From Phyto melanocephala (taxonomy: Eukaryota; Arthropoda; Insecta; Diptera; Rhinophoridae): 64,000 nt of DNA. The stretch spans positions 40,012,701 to 40,076,700 of the forward strand of contig OW799235.1 of NCBI GenBank assembly GCA_941918925.1, read 5' to 3'. The position numbers and the translations under genes are program-made. Below the pieces are notes generated by a model that worked only from the letters and a program-made list of their open reading frames with translations, searched no databases and had not been told where the DNA came from. This document shows, one piece after another, positions 11,780 to 22,030 of the stretch (position 1 is the stretch's first letter; each line of letters begins with the position of its first letter).

Positions 11780-11925
11780 CGCCGGGACTCTGGACTTGTC
11801 TGCTTCCTTTCTATTCTATCTTACTTTTCTATTTAGGTATCACAAAGGGATCAATATAATGGACCCAAGTGAGCTGCACAACAGATGCCTGTTCTACCTA
11901 ACCTAACCTAACCTAGTTGACTTAA

Positions 11926-12900
11926 AGGAAATTTCATTATCATTAATCATTTGTATCTTCTTTGATCGAAATCTGACAAATTGTTCTCAAGTTATGATGA
12001 AATGTCTGAGGCTGAAAGAAAAAAAAAAAAGTGAAAACGTATTTAAATCAAGCGAGTTAAAATTTATATAGTCTACAAACTTTTGTTTAAAGGCGAGAAA
12101 ATATTTTTATTTTTGACGACCAGTCTTATTTTATGCTTTTTAATTAAATGTTTTCTATAAGTTCAGAGCAATATTTTTTAGATTATCGACTGGCAGTTAA
12201 AGGACCCTTTTGTAAGGTAATGAAGGTTTCAACATCTTGAAATCTTTTGTCGTCATCACATGTTGAGAACAGTAACTCTGTGACAACACAGATTTACAAT
12301 ATATTTTAAACAATACTTCATAAAAGTTCTATTGCAAAAAAATATTTATGTTAAGAAAAAAACGAGGTTATTCCATTAGGATAGTATGATACGTTTAGAT
12401 GTTAAAACACCCTACAGAATGCACTCAAAAGTTTTACTTACAGTTCTAATATATATTAAGTTTTAGTAAATACTGCATAATTTATTTTATGTTCAACTTT
12501 TAAAACTTTTTATCTTTCGTAAAAATTGTATCAACTCAGCAAAGCAATATAAATTGTTCCTCGATATAGTCAAACAAACTAAAATCACCTCACCTACACA
12601 AAAATATATATGTATATGAATTTCAATCACGAAAATATATTAATTAAAATTTCCTTTGATTTTGCTCTAATCGTAAATAGAAAAATAATTGCTTAAAATC
12701 GGTTATTTAATTGACTATCTAATTTCTTTTTAAATTTAATTATATTTTTGATTAAGCTAATTATATCTCTAATGGAAAATAAGTATTTTTAAAATCAAAA
12801 AACTTTTGTTAGTTGAAAAAATAATAGAAAAATAAAATTGAATAAAATATTAGAAATTTGTGAATCTTTTCAAGATTCCGCAAACTTAATTTAATAATTA
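11926..12900. other. No gene recognised
   Basis: AT-rich sequence with no supported feature. Confidence 0.4.
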
Positions 12901-13278
12901 CTAGCTGACCCGGTCCGTGTTGCTGGCCCTAAGCAAAAGTTTTAAAATTTTTATATTGGATCATTATTAACATAGATTTTCTGTAAATATCTTCGGAACT
13001 ACACAACTGATTTAAGAGTTTGAGATCTCGTTTTGAAAAACATGACTAAGGCTTTCAAAAAAAAAAACAAACAAAATAAATATATGCATATGTCATTGGT
13101 GGTGCAATATGAAAATTTGATTTTGCCACGCCCCTCCGCCCGTGGACCAAAAATCAAAAATCAGACTTCACAGTGATACCCGCCTAAATATTCTAAAGAT
13201 AATTTCATCAAAAACGGTCCAGCCATTTTGGAGTTCATACGTTACATACGTACATATATCCTGTTTTATATACATAGA
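12901..13278 (-). mobile_element. 378-bp non-autonomous Helitron
   Basis: On the minus strand it begins TCTATGTATATAAAACAGG and ends GCCAGCAACACGGACCGGGT-CAGCTAG. It is inserted between A and T, as Helitrons are. The GC-rich subterminal string resembles the usual hairpin before CTAG but has decayed. No Rep/helicase coding is present. Confidence 0.7.
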
Positions 13279-14208
13279 TTTATTTACCAATAAGATAAGA
13301 AGCAAAATAATTTTGTATATATGCATGTATGTACGTTTTTTTATTCACGAGTTGAAATCATCATCATAATGTTTGTAAGTATGTTAAAAACAGATAAATA
13401 TAATTTTATTTCAAATAGTTTAAATAATTTATATTTATAATATAGTTATAATTTATAACTGATTTAATAAATACTTTATTTAAATAAAAATAAATGAATT
13501 ATAAAAGTAATAATATTACTAAAAATTATTGAAACTCATTTTTATTTCTTTCTGTGTATTATTAATTAAACCAGAAATAGATTGAAATAGTACTGAAACT
13601 TTTTATTAAAATGTTTAATGTAATTCTTAAAAAAATTTTTCAACAACTTAATTACAACTATTATTGAAAATTCAGATTAATTTTAATAAAGTATTTATTA
13701 TATTATTTGTATTATTTTTTAACCTGTTTCAGTTAAAATTACCTGAAAAGAGAAAATACATATTTTACACATTGTTATTTGTTTTCGCCATACGTAGTAT
13801 GTATGTACATATGTATGTACATACACACATAACTTTTTTTATTAAATACAATATAGCGTATGCCGGAACTGGTAGCTACAGGAAATATTGGCTTTAAACA
13901 CATCTGCAATAAAGTTGAACCTCTTTATTGTATGAAGAAACAAAGTAAGTTTTTTGTGTGTGTGTATGTATGTATGAGTTACGAGAACTTTATTCTGCAG
14001 ATTGGCCACATTATTTTTTTTTTCCATTCAGCTACCCATATTACAGAATTAATAAAAGTTTAATTAAACTTATACTTCACAATAAAATTTTGAAAAAAAA
14101 AATATATTTTTTTGATTTTATTCTTTAAAATATTTCTTTTGAAAGTTCTTAGTTTTTTGAGAAAAAATAAATAAATAAACATCAGTTATAAAGATTACTT
14201 AAACTTGT
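13279..14208. other. No gene recognised
   Basis: Very AT-rich. TATG/TACA runs occur around 13797-13822 and a TGTG/TATG run around 13954-13974. Small reading frames here look like chance. Confidence 0.4.
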
Positions 14209-14613
14209 AACAGGTAAGAGGAGTGTGTATGGGTGTGCCGAATTTAGGTTTAGTAGCTTAACCTAAATTCCAGATAAAATGTTATACGCCATTTCGGTAT
14301 ATTATTTCAGATGACATGTTTTGAATCTTTACATAGTTAGATTCCTTTTATTTGATAACCAAATTGGACATGGACATGTTTTTTTACGACAAACCTTGTG
14401 TATAAAAATATTCCGAAAAAATTTGAGCCCTTTTTCGGTCCGACCTCTATCGTGCTTTCAACAGACGGACGGACATAGCTAGGTCGCCTTTAAATGAAAC
14501 CAGATCTCAGGAAATATATACATCATGGGATCTAAAATGGATATGGCGATTTGTTACAAACAAAGTGACAAAATGAATATACCCCCACACCTTTTTGTTG
14601 GTGGTGGGTATAA
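14209..14613 (+). mobile_element. Chimeric short mini-me-like element (C-like head, W tail)
   Basis: A diverged head (AACAGGTAAGAGGAGTG, 'gtgtgccgaat') leads into type C sequence ('cttaacctaaat...tacgccattt'). It then switches to W-type tail: 'gacctctatcgtgctttcaac', AGACGGACGGACATAGC, core 'catcatgggatctaaaatgg', and tail 'ggtggtgggtataa'. It is a recombinant or internally deleted copy. Confidence 0.6.
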
Positions 14614-16137
14614 CAAGGAATATATTTGAGTTAATTCAAGACCTAATCATCATGGCAACCCTAGCGTGAAATAAATGGTTGGCGAAATTACAAAAATTAA
14701 CACTTACATTGAATAAAGTCCAATGACGTCAACAGGCGTCAGGTGACAGTTGATTGTCGCGTAATATATTTTGATTTACGTAATTAGAATTTACCTAAGC
14801 GGGAAATTACAGTTGTGGTTTTGATTAAGCATGCTTATTAAAATACCTTATAGCAGATTTTTGTGTGTACGTGTGTTATATAAGTGTATGTGCGTGTGCG
14901 TTAAGTTATAAATTTTTTTTTAGTCCAAATAGAGCTGCTGATATATTTTTAAATTTAAATGCTTCACCTTTGTGTCTACAATCACAAATGTTTTATTAAA
15001 CATACAATCATCATACGGGATCATACGGGTGAATAGTGTTCTTTGGTGGTAAACTTGTTTTGATATACTTATATTTTTTTTTTGTCGGTAAATTAAAAAA
15101 TCTGCAGCGAATGTTATGAAAAAAAGCGTTTCTGATATTACTTATTCTAATAAGTACGTCCTCTAACATGCTACAAAAAGGCATGCAACCAAAACAGCGT
15201 AAGCTACAACTTTTTTGCAAGTTACAATTTGGCGTCTACTTTGACTATGATTTATCGTCGTTAGGTACAGTAAACAAAAGACAAACAATTTTTCCAGCTT
15301 AATTTTCTAATCCAAGATAAGTTGACTTATTAATATTTGTGTTTAAAAACAACAAAAATATGTGCTCTTATATTTAAAAGCTAAATAATACATAAACAGT
15401 GTTTATATCTACATCTCATTGCAAAAACGAAGTTGTAGGTCCAAGAAAAGCCAGTAATGCTTCTTAATTTCAACAAAAACAAATGCCGAATTGAAAGATT
15501 AGGAAATTTCCATTTTCTAATTAATATAAAAACTGTGAAATATATGTAATTCGTATTGAATTAAATTAAATATATATTTTTAAATTTCTACTAAGAAAAT
15601 ATTATGAAATGTTATGTGTAAGTTAGGTTAGTTTCAAAAACGTTTAATAATTTTATACAAAAAATTTTATTTTTAGTATTATTCTTTTAGATGACAAAAA
15701 ACAATATTTTAGGATCATTTAAAAAAAATCGATATCGCGCCAAACATTCAAATTATATCGAACTAAATTTGAAAAACATTCTCCGGTAGGCGTTTGATGA
15801 CATTCGAGTTAATTTCTATTTTTAATTTGCAACTATAAAAATTAACCTCAGTGACTATAAGAAAATTCGCTAATTATTTTTTATTAATTTCTAAAATTTA
15901 AGAACAATAAACTATAATATGAAATAAAAATCAAACTCTTATTCAAAAATATTAAATTTTTAATAAATAAAAGAAAAATTTATGAACTCAGATGAATTTT
16001 TAAAGATAAATTAAATGTAATAATAATTATATAAAATAAAATTAATTTTTTTTATTCAAGGCTAAAATTAGTTGCCAAAAACGTGTTTCTTCTGCTACTT
16101 CAATGCCACAATATTGATACCTTAAATTATATATATA
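14614..16137. other. No gene recognised
   Basis: Contains a perfect TGACGTCA palindrome (about 14723-14730, CREB/ATF-type), which may be chance. A 69-codon minus-strand frame at 15011-15220 does not resemble anything I recognise. Otherwise AT-rich. Confidence 0.35.
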
Positions 16138-16743
16138 GGGTGATCCAAGTGGAGATAATTTTTTTAATAGCCCTTTTTGTGAGATCACGTGTGAATCGAG
16201 GCCCATTTCTGGCTTAATGGTTATGTAAACAAACCAAATTGCCGCATTTGGGACGAAGAGCAACCTGAAGAGACTTAAGAACTGCCACGTCATCCATAAA
16301 AATCAACGGTTTGGTGTGGTTTGGGGGCCGGTGAAATCATCGGTCCATATTTCTTTTAAAATGATGCCGGTGCGAACGTAACCGTCAACGGCAACCATTA
16401 TCGTGTCATTATAATCGACTATTTGAGGCCTGGAATTGAATCTCGTGATCTCGGCAACATTTGGTTTCAGCAAGAAGGTGCCACTTCCCACACCACGCAT
16501 CAATCAATGGATTTATTGAGAGAACATTTCGGTGAGCGCACAATTTTACGTTTTAGGACGGTCGATTGGCCATTAATATCGTGTTATATCACACCATTTG
16601 ACTTTTTCCTGTGGGGATATGTAAAGTCTAAAGCTCATGCGGATAAACCCGGTTCGATTCAGTCCTTGCATTCTCCATTAAATTTAAATTTTCTGTGAGT
16701 TTTCTTTAAAAAAAAGTAGGGAACCTCAAAATGGATTACCCAT
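16138..16743 (+). pseudogene. Mariner-like element M4 with broken transposase
   Basis: The ends GGGTGATCCAAGTGGAG (left) and the complement of GGGTAATCCATTTTGAGG (right, to 16743) match at 12 of 17 positions and are flanked by TA. The plus strand holds a decayed transposase: 'VNGNHYRVI' from about 16387, then 'NIWFQQEGATSHTTHQSMDL' and 'ITPFDFFLWGYVKSKAHADK' (16423-16698). The second catalytic Asp, expected in 'QQDGATCHT', is Glu here ('QQEGATSHT'), and stops interrupt the upstream part. The N-terminal DNA-binding region is mostly deleted. Family placement comes from these motifs. Confidence 0.8.
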
Positions 16744-16961
16744 TACAATTAAAAAATAAAATTTAATTACAACTGATCCCCTTAATAAAAATCATACCAA
16801 AGTACGGTAATATTCGGTAAATCTTTCACAAAAACTTAACTCCTTTTATTCCGGGTACCCAAGATATGAAATATCGTCAATGGATTTTATTAAGATTTAT
16901 TAAGAGCCAAGTTACATTGAACAAATTTTACACAAGAAGCAAAGAACTCTGCAATATGAAA

Positions 16962-17670
16962 AACAAGTAACAGTGCTATATTCGGCCGTGCCGAATCTTA
17001 TATACCCTTCACAACGTGTAGTCATGCAATAACAATTGTTTGTATCACCATTCATCTCATATAAAATACGTACATATGTATATACTGGTTAGAATAAATG
17101 TGGCATCGAATCACAGCTGAGCCAAAAAAAATTTATTTTATTTAATATATTATTTATATTTTTTTTTATTATTTTTTTTTATATATTTTTTTAAATTTTT
17201 TAAAAAATTTTTTAATTTTTTTTTTTTTTGTAATTTTTATTATTTTTTTTTTTTTTAAATATTTTTTTTGTAATTTTTTTTGTTTGCTATGTTTTTTGCA
17301 TGTATGTATGTATGCATGTTGTTGTGGTAATTGTGTAAAAAAAGGAGGTGGTCGTGGTTTTTTGCTCATATCTCAGAAAGCTATGGGGCGATTGTGCTGA
17401 ATTTCAATAGCGATTCATTCCTGAATATTTCCAAAAGATTGATACCATACACAGATCTGAGGAATATATAGTTGCTTATAAAAGTTAATTTCAACCAACA
17501 CACGGACAGACGGGCAGACAGACAGACGGTCAGCGCTTAATCGACTCCTCTATTCATAAGCTTTCAGAAAATATATACTTTATGGGGACGGAAATGAAAA
17601 CTGTAGAAATTACAAACGGAATGACAAAGCTATATATACCCTTGTTCACCACAGGTGAAGGGTATAATAA
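16962..17670 (+). mobile_element. Type K element, inverted-block subtype
   Basis: The head AACAAGTAACAGTGCTATAT with ATTCGGCCGTGCCGAAT is followed by the module in reverse ('tatactggttagaataaatg', 'ggcatcgaatcacagctgag') and then a T-rich tract (17127-17282). A TGTATG run, 'gctcatatctcagaaagc', an ACAGACGGGCAGACAGACAG tract, the core 'ctttatggggacggaaatg' and the terminal hairpin CACC-aca-GGTGAAGGGTATA follow. Compared with the copies at 25457 and 56974, the A-rich tract plus module are inverted as a block. Confidence 0.7.
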
Positions 17671-18110
17671 ATCATAGTTATTTAAATTTTGTTCAGTTTA
17701 AGCTTAATAAAACCCTTCATATCGATCGTCGTGCGAGTTAAACGTGTTTTTAATTACGCTCTGTCTTAAATCGTTTTATTTTCTTTAAGACTCATAAAAT
17801 TAAAAAACTTAAATATAACATTCATATATGTACATACATACATAAGTACATTTGAACTTGTTTCTTTTGCTTGTAAATAAAAATAAAAATCGAAAATAAT
17901 ACAAACAAACATAACAGTTCATCAATATTTACAACAATAAAATTGCAAGTGTTTTTATTTCTCTCATTTACAATAACAACTACTTTTTTATTTTTAATAC
18001 AATAAATTACACTTATACCTCTATTTACGCGCTCAAATAAAATTAAATAAAAATTAAATCAATTTTTGTACAATTTATTAACTGTGCTGATACGTATATT
18101 CTTTTTCAAT

Positions 18111-19055
18111 ATGAGTTGTTCTAAACCAAAGTGCAGAAATAAGGCGGATGATCCAATGATTTCCTGTTGGCTGTGCAACGCAGTTTATCATGCAAAATGT
18201 GTTGACTTGGCAGCACGAACTGCAGACAATCTTCGTGAAGATAAAGGCTTACGTTGGTGCTGTAAAAAATGTATTATTTATGATGTTGAATTTTATTCAT
18301 TTTTTAAAAATGCGCGAGATGAATTTGTAGGTATAAATAACGATCTAAAATGTTTATCCCAAAGATTTTTAAAATTCAAAGCATTATTTGATAATGCGTC
18401 ATTCTCGCCCAAAAGAAAGAAAACAACTCCAACTTTAAACTCTTCACCTCCTGTTATGTCTACTAACAACTCTTCTGTTGATCAAAACACTTCCGATAAT
18501 TTACCTCGCCCGAGTCCGTCTACTATTTCTTCCATAGTTAATGTACCTGTAAAACCATCTCAAAATCCGAAAACTAATCCCTCGTTATTTTCATCGTCTC
18601 TCCCTCATAACAGCGAAATATTACAACCTAATACTAATCGTATTCAACAGATTGCAAGTAATTTAAATTTTCAAAACGACATTCAACAAATTAATTCACA
18701 TCCTCCGGCTGTGGTTTCTAGTCCGTTAAATAATCCTGCAATACTTAAAGTAATTTCTCCAAAGAAAACAATTTTTGCTGCTCGTTTTTCATCTGATACT
18801 ACTTCTAACGCTGTTGCTGACTACATTAAATTAAAGCTTGGATACGATTGTGAATTATCTGTTTTTAAATTCAACTATTCGGAAAAACGGAGTAAATCTT
18901 CTTTTAAAATCATCGTACCAGAGGAATATTTTAATATTATTGTCAATCCTGAGTTTTGGCCACCCAATGCTATAATACGCGAATATGAATATAGAAATGC
19001 TTCTCGTTCTGATATCGTTTATTTACCTACTCAAAATAATACCCAAAAAAACTAA
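18111..19055 (+). CDS. ORF1 protein with N-terminal PHD-type zinc finger
   Basis: 314 residues from the ATG at 18111 (context 'caatATGAGT'). An upstream in-frame TTG at 18066 would add 15 residues, but the ATG start lets the finger begin at residue 3. Residues 3-54 form a C4HC3 finger: Cys3, Cys8, Cys19, Cys22, His27, Cys30, Cys51 (Cys50 adjacent), Cys54, with Trp49 before the last pair, as in PHD domains. Residues about 95-230 are Ser/Pro/Asn-rich and likely disordered. The C-terminal 80 residues ('TIFAARFSSDTTSNAVADYI', 'FWPPNAIIREYEY') resemble the compact RNA-binding C-terminal domain of ORF1/FP-like proteins. In this group ORF1 binds element RNA and forms the RNP. It ends in a frameshift signal leading into ORF2. 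Confidence 0.85.
   Translation: MSCSKPKCRNKADDPMISCWLCNAVYHAKCVDLAARTADNLREDKGLRWCCKKCIIYDVEFYSFFKNARDEFVGINNDLKCLSQRFLKFKALFDNASFSPKRKKTTPTLNSSPPVMSTNNSSVDQNTSDNLPRPSPSTISSIVNVPVKPSQNPKTNPSLFSSSLPHNSEILQPNTNRIQQIASNLNFQNDIQQINSHPPAVVSSPLNNPAILKVISPKKTIFAARFSSDTTSNAVADYIKLKLGYDCELSVFKFNYSEKRSKSSFKIIVPEEYFNIIVNPEFWPPNAIIREYEYRNASRSDIVYLPTQNNTQKN
19046..19055 (+). promoter_or_regulatory. Candidate -1 ribosomal frameshift site between ORF1 and ORF2
   Basis: In the ORF1 frame the sequence reads caA AAA AAC TAA. This is the canonical X_XXY_YYZ heptamer A_AAA_AAC directly before the ORF1 stop. Slipping back one base places the ribosome in the ORF2 frame, which is open from 19040 onward, with no ATG needed. 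ORF2 has no upstream in-frame ATG before its first conserved motif. I cannot see a strong downstream pseudoknot by eye. Confidence 0.7.
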
Positions 19056-21913
19056 ATAATTTTTCTACCGATAATCTTATTAATATTGTTTACCAAAATG
19101 TCCGTGGCCTTAATACGAAATTAACCACTCTTTATGCAAATAGTTTTGATTTTTCATACCACATCATTGTCTTTACTGAAACCTGGTTAAACGATAAGAA
19201 ATGTATTAATAACAACGAAATATTATCTTCAAAATACCAAATATTCAGACATGATCGATCACATAAGTTGGGTGGAGGTGTGCTCATTGCCGCACATAAC
19301 AATTTTCGTTGTGAAGAAATCAATGTTATACTTAACGATGACATCGAATTTGTCGCTGTAAAAATTCGACTGAGAAATACAAATTTATATATTACATGCT
19401 CATACATTCCTCCAAACTCTTCTCTGGATATATACAATAATCACATCTTTGCCATTGAATTTGTTTTGCAACAATCTATTCCATCTGATTTATTTATTGT
19501 TTTGGGAGATTTTAATCTACCTAACATATCGTGGAATAAATCTTCAGAAATAAACTATCTAATTCCTACAGTTTCAAATGAATTTATTCACTCACTCACA
19601 AGCTATGGACTTTTTCAAATTAACTATGAAAACAATATTAATGGAAAACTTCTTGATCTTTCATTTGTCAACCAGCCGATGGATATATTTTTACATAAAA
19701 CACTTCCCGTTACTTACCCTGAAGATCGCTATCATCCTACATTAAAATTGGAAATATTTAATTTATTAAGCTTACCTGTTTTACTTCCTAACAAAATTAA
19801 ACCCCATAAAGTTTTTTGCTTTTCTCGTGCAAACTATCAGATGCTTAACTCTTTGCTATCAAACGTTAACTGGGATAGTATAATCTCTATCGAAAACTTA
19901 GATGATGTTGTTTCTCTCTTCTATTCAACATTACGCCGCTGCATTTCTGAAACTGTCCCAAAAATTACAATTAGAAACAACAATATTGGGCCACCCTGGA
20001 ATAATAAATATCTCCGAACTATTAAAAACAGGAAAAACAAGTTATATAAGAAATATAAAAGGACCGGATCATCTGTAGAATATACCAAATACTGTATTGC
20101 TCGTTCTTACTACAATTTGGCAAATAAATCTGCATACGACAACTATATAATCCGTATGAAGTCGAAAATGAGATCAAATCCTAAATCGTTTTATAAATTT
20201 GTGAACTCTAAACGGCGATCGTCCGTTAATCCTAAATACTATAAATATGGATCAAATGACGCTGATGATGACGTTTCTATTTCCAATTTGTTTGCTGATT
20301 TTTTTTCAACTACCTACTCTAAAAAAGTATATAATAACATAACATCTTACCCATTTAATATACCTCAATCATCTGGTGTACAATTCTCTTTTATTACTTA
20401 TAAAACGACTCTTTCAAATTTATTATCACTAAATAATTCGTTTAATGCTGGTCCAGATGAAATACCAAATTGCGTTCTAAAAAATTGTGCAGAAAATTTA
20501 TGTTACCCGCTTACTGCTATCTTTAACAAATCCATTAAATTAGGATACGTACCATTGATTTGGAAATTATCGTATATAATTCCGTTGTTTAAAAATGGAA
20601 GCAAAATTGAGATATCAAACTATCGTGGCATTGCTAAGCTGAGTGATATTCCCAAACTTTTTGAAAAAATTTTAACTGATAATTTATACTATCAAATTTC
20701 TTCGATTTTGTCACCGTGCCAACATGGCTTTTGTAAACATCGCTCTACAACGACTAATATTTTGGAGCTAACTACTACAATAAATGACGGTTTTATAAAT
20801 AATATGCAAACTGATGCTATCTACACAGATTTTAGTAAAGCTTTTGATAAGGTAAACCATGATCTCTTGCTTAACAAATTGTCATTAATGGGATTTACGG
20901 ATATGACAATAAAATGGTTAAGATCATACTTGTCTTTAAGAACTCAACAAGTTAAGTATGGAAGTGCTACGTCTAATGCTATCAAAGTTCCTTCTGGTGT
21001 TCCGCAAGGTAGCCACCTTGGTCCTATTTTATTTACATTATTCATAAATGATCTACCTTCAGTTATTCAGCACTCTAAAGTTTTGATGTATGCCGATGAT
21101 GTCAAAATTTTTCGTTCTTCTAATAATCCCGAAGATCAACTTTTCCTTCAATCTGATATTGACAAATTGGTTAATTGGTGTGAAATCAACTTAATGGAGC
21201 TGAATATAAAAAAATGTAAGCATATGTCCTTTTTCAGAATTAAGAAATTGGATTTATTTTATTGCATAAATGAGTGTAAACTTGATAAAGTTCTGAATTT
21301 TCTTGATCTTGGTATTTTGCTTGATCACCAATTAAATTTTCGTGACCATATTTCTTTAATTGTTAACAAAGCAAATGGTGTACTTGGATTTATGAAGAGG
21401 TGGTGCAAGGAATTTCTAGATCCTTATATTACGAAACAATTATATTCATCGTTAGTTCGACCTATTCTTGAATATGGATCGATTATTTGGGATCCTTGCT
21501 ATAATATTCATATTGATAGTATCGAGTCTGTACAAAAGAAGTTTTTAATATTTTGTCTTCGTGGCCTTGGATGGAATTCGTTTTTACTACCTTCATACGA
21601 AAGCAGACTCTGTCTTATAAAATTACCAACTTTAAAAAGTCGTCGTTCAATGCTGAGTTTTTCTTTTGTGCTGGGCCTAATTCAAGGCGATATCGACTCA
21701 GAATTCCTGCTAAGTAAAATATCTTTTAATGTTCCAACCAGACCAACTCGAAATTTCCGTTTTATTAACTTAAAATACTATAGAACCAACTATGCTAATA
21801 ATGATCCTCTTCGTCGTATATGTGAAAACTTTAATAATTATTATCACCTTATTGGCCTTAATGAAAGTAAAGAAATTGTTAAAAGAAATATCATTTTATA
21901 TTTAAATCGTTGA
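19052..21913 (+). CDS. ORF2 polyprotein: APE-type endonuclease and reverse transcriptase
   Basis: About 953 residues counted from the frameshift point; no ATG precedes the first endonuclease motif. The endonuclease spans roughly residues 12-235: 'YQNVRGLN' (Asn16), 'FTETWL' (Glu43), 'GGGVLIAA', 'LGDFNLP' (Asp153) and 'EDRYHP' (Asp225/His228). The reverse transcriptase includes 'LFKNGSK..ISNYRGIA', 'QHGFCKHRST', 'YTDFSKAFDKVNHDLL' (Asp593), 'SGVPQGSHLGPILF' and 'YADD' (680-683). A C-terminal region has 'LYSSLVRPILEYGSIIWDP', typical of CR1/jockey-group ORF2. There is no RNase H domain. All catalytic residues I can check are present and the frame is uninterrupted. It nicks target DNA and copies element RNA by target-primed reverse transcription in the nucleus. 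Confidence 0.9.
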   Translation, partial: LNNFSTDNLINIVYQNVRGLNTKLTTLYANSFDFSYHIIVFTETWLNDKKCINNNEILSSKYQIFRHDRSHKLGGGVLIAAHNNFRCEEINVILNDDIEFVAVKIRLRNTNLYITCSYIPPNSSLDIYNNHIFAIEFVLQQSIPSDLFIVLGDFNLPNISWNKSSEINYLIPTVSNEFIHSLTSYGLFQINYENNINGKLLDLSFVNQPMDIFLHKTLPVTYPEDRYHPTLKLEIFNLLSLPVLLPNKIKPHKVFCFSRANYQMLNSLLSNVNWDSIISIENLDDVVSLFYSTLRRCISETVPKITIRNNNIGPPWNNKYLRTIKNRKNKLYKKYKRTGSSVEYTKYCIARSYYNLANKSAYDNYIIRMKSKMRSNPKSFYKFVNSKRRSSVNPKYYKYGSNDADDDVSISNLFADFFSTTYSKKVYNNITSYPFNIPQSSGVQFSFITYKTTLSNLLSLNNSFNAGPDEIPNCVLKNCAENLCYPLTAIFNKSIKLGYVPLIWKLSYIIPLFKNGSKIEISNYRGIAKLSDIPKLFEKILTDNLYYQISSILSPCQHGFCKHRSTTTNILELTTTINDGFINNMQTDAIYTDFSKAFDKVNHDLLLNKLSLMGFTDMTIKWLRSYLSLRTQQVKYGSATSNAIKVPSGVPQGSHLGPILFTLFINDLPSVIQHSKVLMYADDVKIFRSSNNPEDQLFLQSDIDKLVNWCEINLMELNIKKCKHMSFFRIKKLDLFYCINECKLDKVLNFLDLGILLDHQLNFRDHISLIVNKANGVLGFMKRWCKEFLDPYITKQLYSSLVRPILEYGSIIWDPCYNIHIDSIESVQKKFLIFCLRGLGWNSFLLPSYESRLCLIKLPTLKSRRSMLSFSFVLGLIQGDIDSEFLLSKISFNVPTRPTRNFRFINLKYYRTNYANNDPLRRICENFNNYYHLIGLNESKEIVKRNIILYLNR

Positions 21914-22001
21914 ATTATTATTGAATATTATTTTATATATAACCTTAATTTTGTTTTGTTATTTTACATACTTTAGTCTGTAAGGATTATTATCTATAGA
22001 C

Positions 22002-22030
22002 AATAAATTAAATAAATAAATAAATAAAAA
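22002..22030 (+). repeat. AAAT/TAAA microsatellite tail of the LINE
   Basis: A run of 'taaataaa' units follows the ORF2 3' UTR and marks the 3' end of the retrotransposon. Confidence 0.75.

Larger units (their letters stand above)
11714..11914 (+). mobile_element. tRNA-derived SINE with 11-bp target duplication
   Basis: The 201-bp insertion is flanked by perfect direct repeats AGTTGACTTAA (11703-11713, 11915-11925). Positions 11718-11788 are a 71-nt tRNA-like body. Acceptor strands GTCCCG and CGGGAC pair, and the T arm is GCGGG-TTCGATT-CCCGC. The pol III boxes are an A box near 11725 (TGGACTAGTCAG) and a perfect B box at 11769-11779 (GGTTCGATTCC). A tRNA-unrelated body follows, and the 3' end is a short ACCTA/CCTAA repeat. 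The anticodon stem is poorly paired, so I do not assign a parent tRNA. It would be transcribed by pol III from the internal promoter and mobilised by a partner LINE that I cannot identify here. Confidence 0.9.
17671..22030 (+). mobile_element. CR1/jockey-group non-LTR retrotransposon, apparently intact
   Basis: The element contains ORF1 (18111-19055), ORF2 in the -1 frame (to 21913), a short 3' UTR, and a TAAA/AAATA microsatellite tail (about 22002-22030) instead of poly(A), as in CR1-type elements. The exact 5' end is not visible; a likely start is the CAGTTTAAGC string near 17695. The left flank is a K element tail and the right flank is a C element truncated at the junction. I see no clear target duplication. 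Both frames are open, so this is the youngest-looking autonomous element in the window. Confidence 0.85.

Noticed and set aside
11718..11788. Functional tRNA gene
   Set aside because: Anticodon stem is poorly paired and the body continues into a SINE flanked by a target duplication.
11901..11914. CCTAA repeats as telomere-like DNA
   Set aside because: Only about three units, located at the 3' end of a SINE and bounded by its target duplication; it is the SINE tail.
14723..14730. TGACGTCA as a functional CREB/ATF site
   Set aside because: Single 8-bp match without a neighbouring promoter or gene; expected by chance at about this frequency.
17169..17369. Lys-rich 66-codon minus-strand frame
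   Set aside because: Low-complexity translation of the T-rich tract of a type K element.
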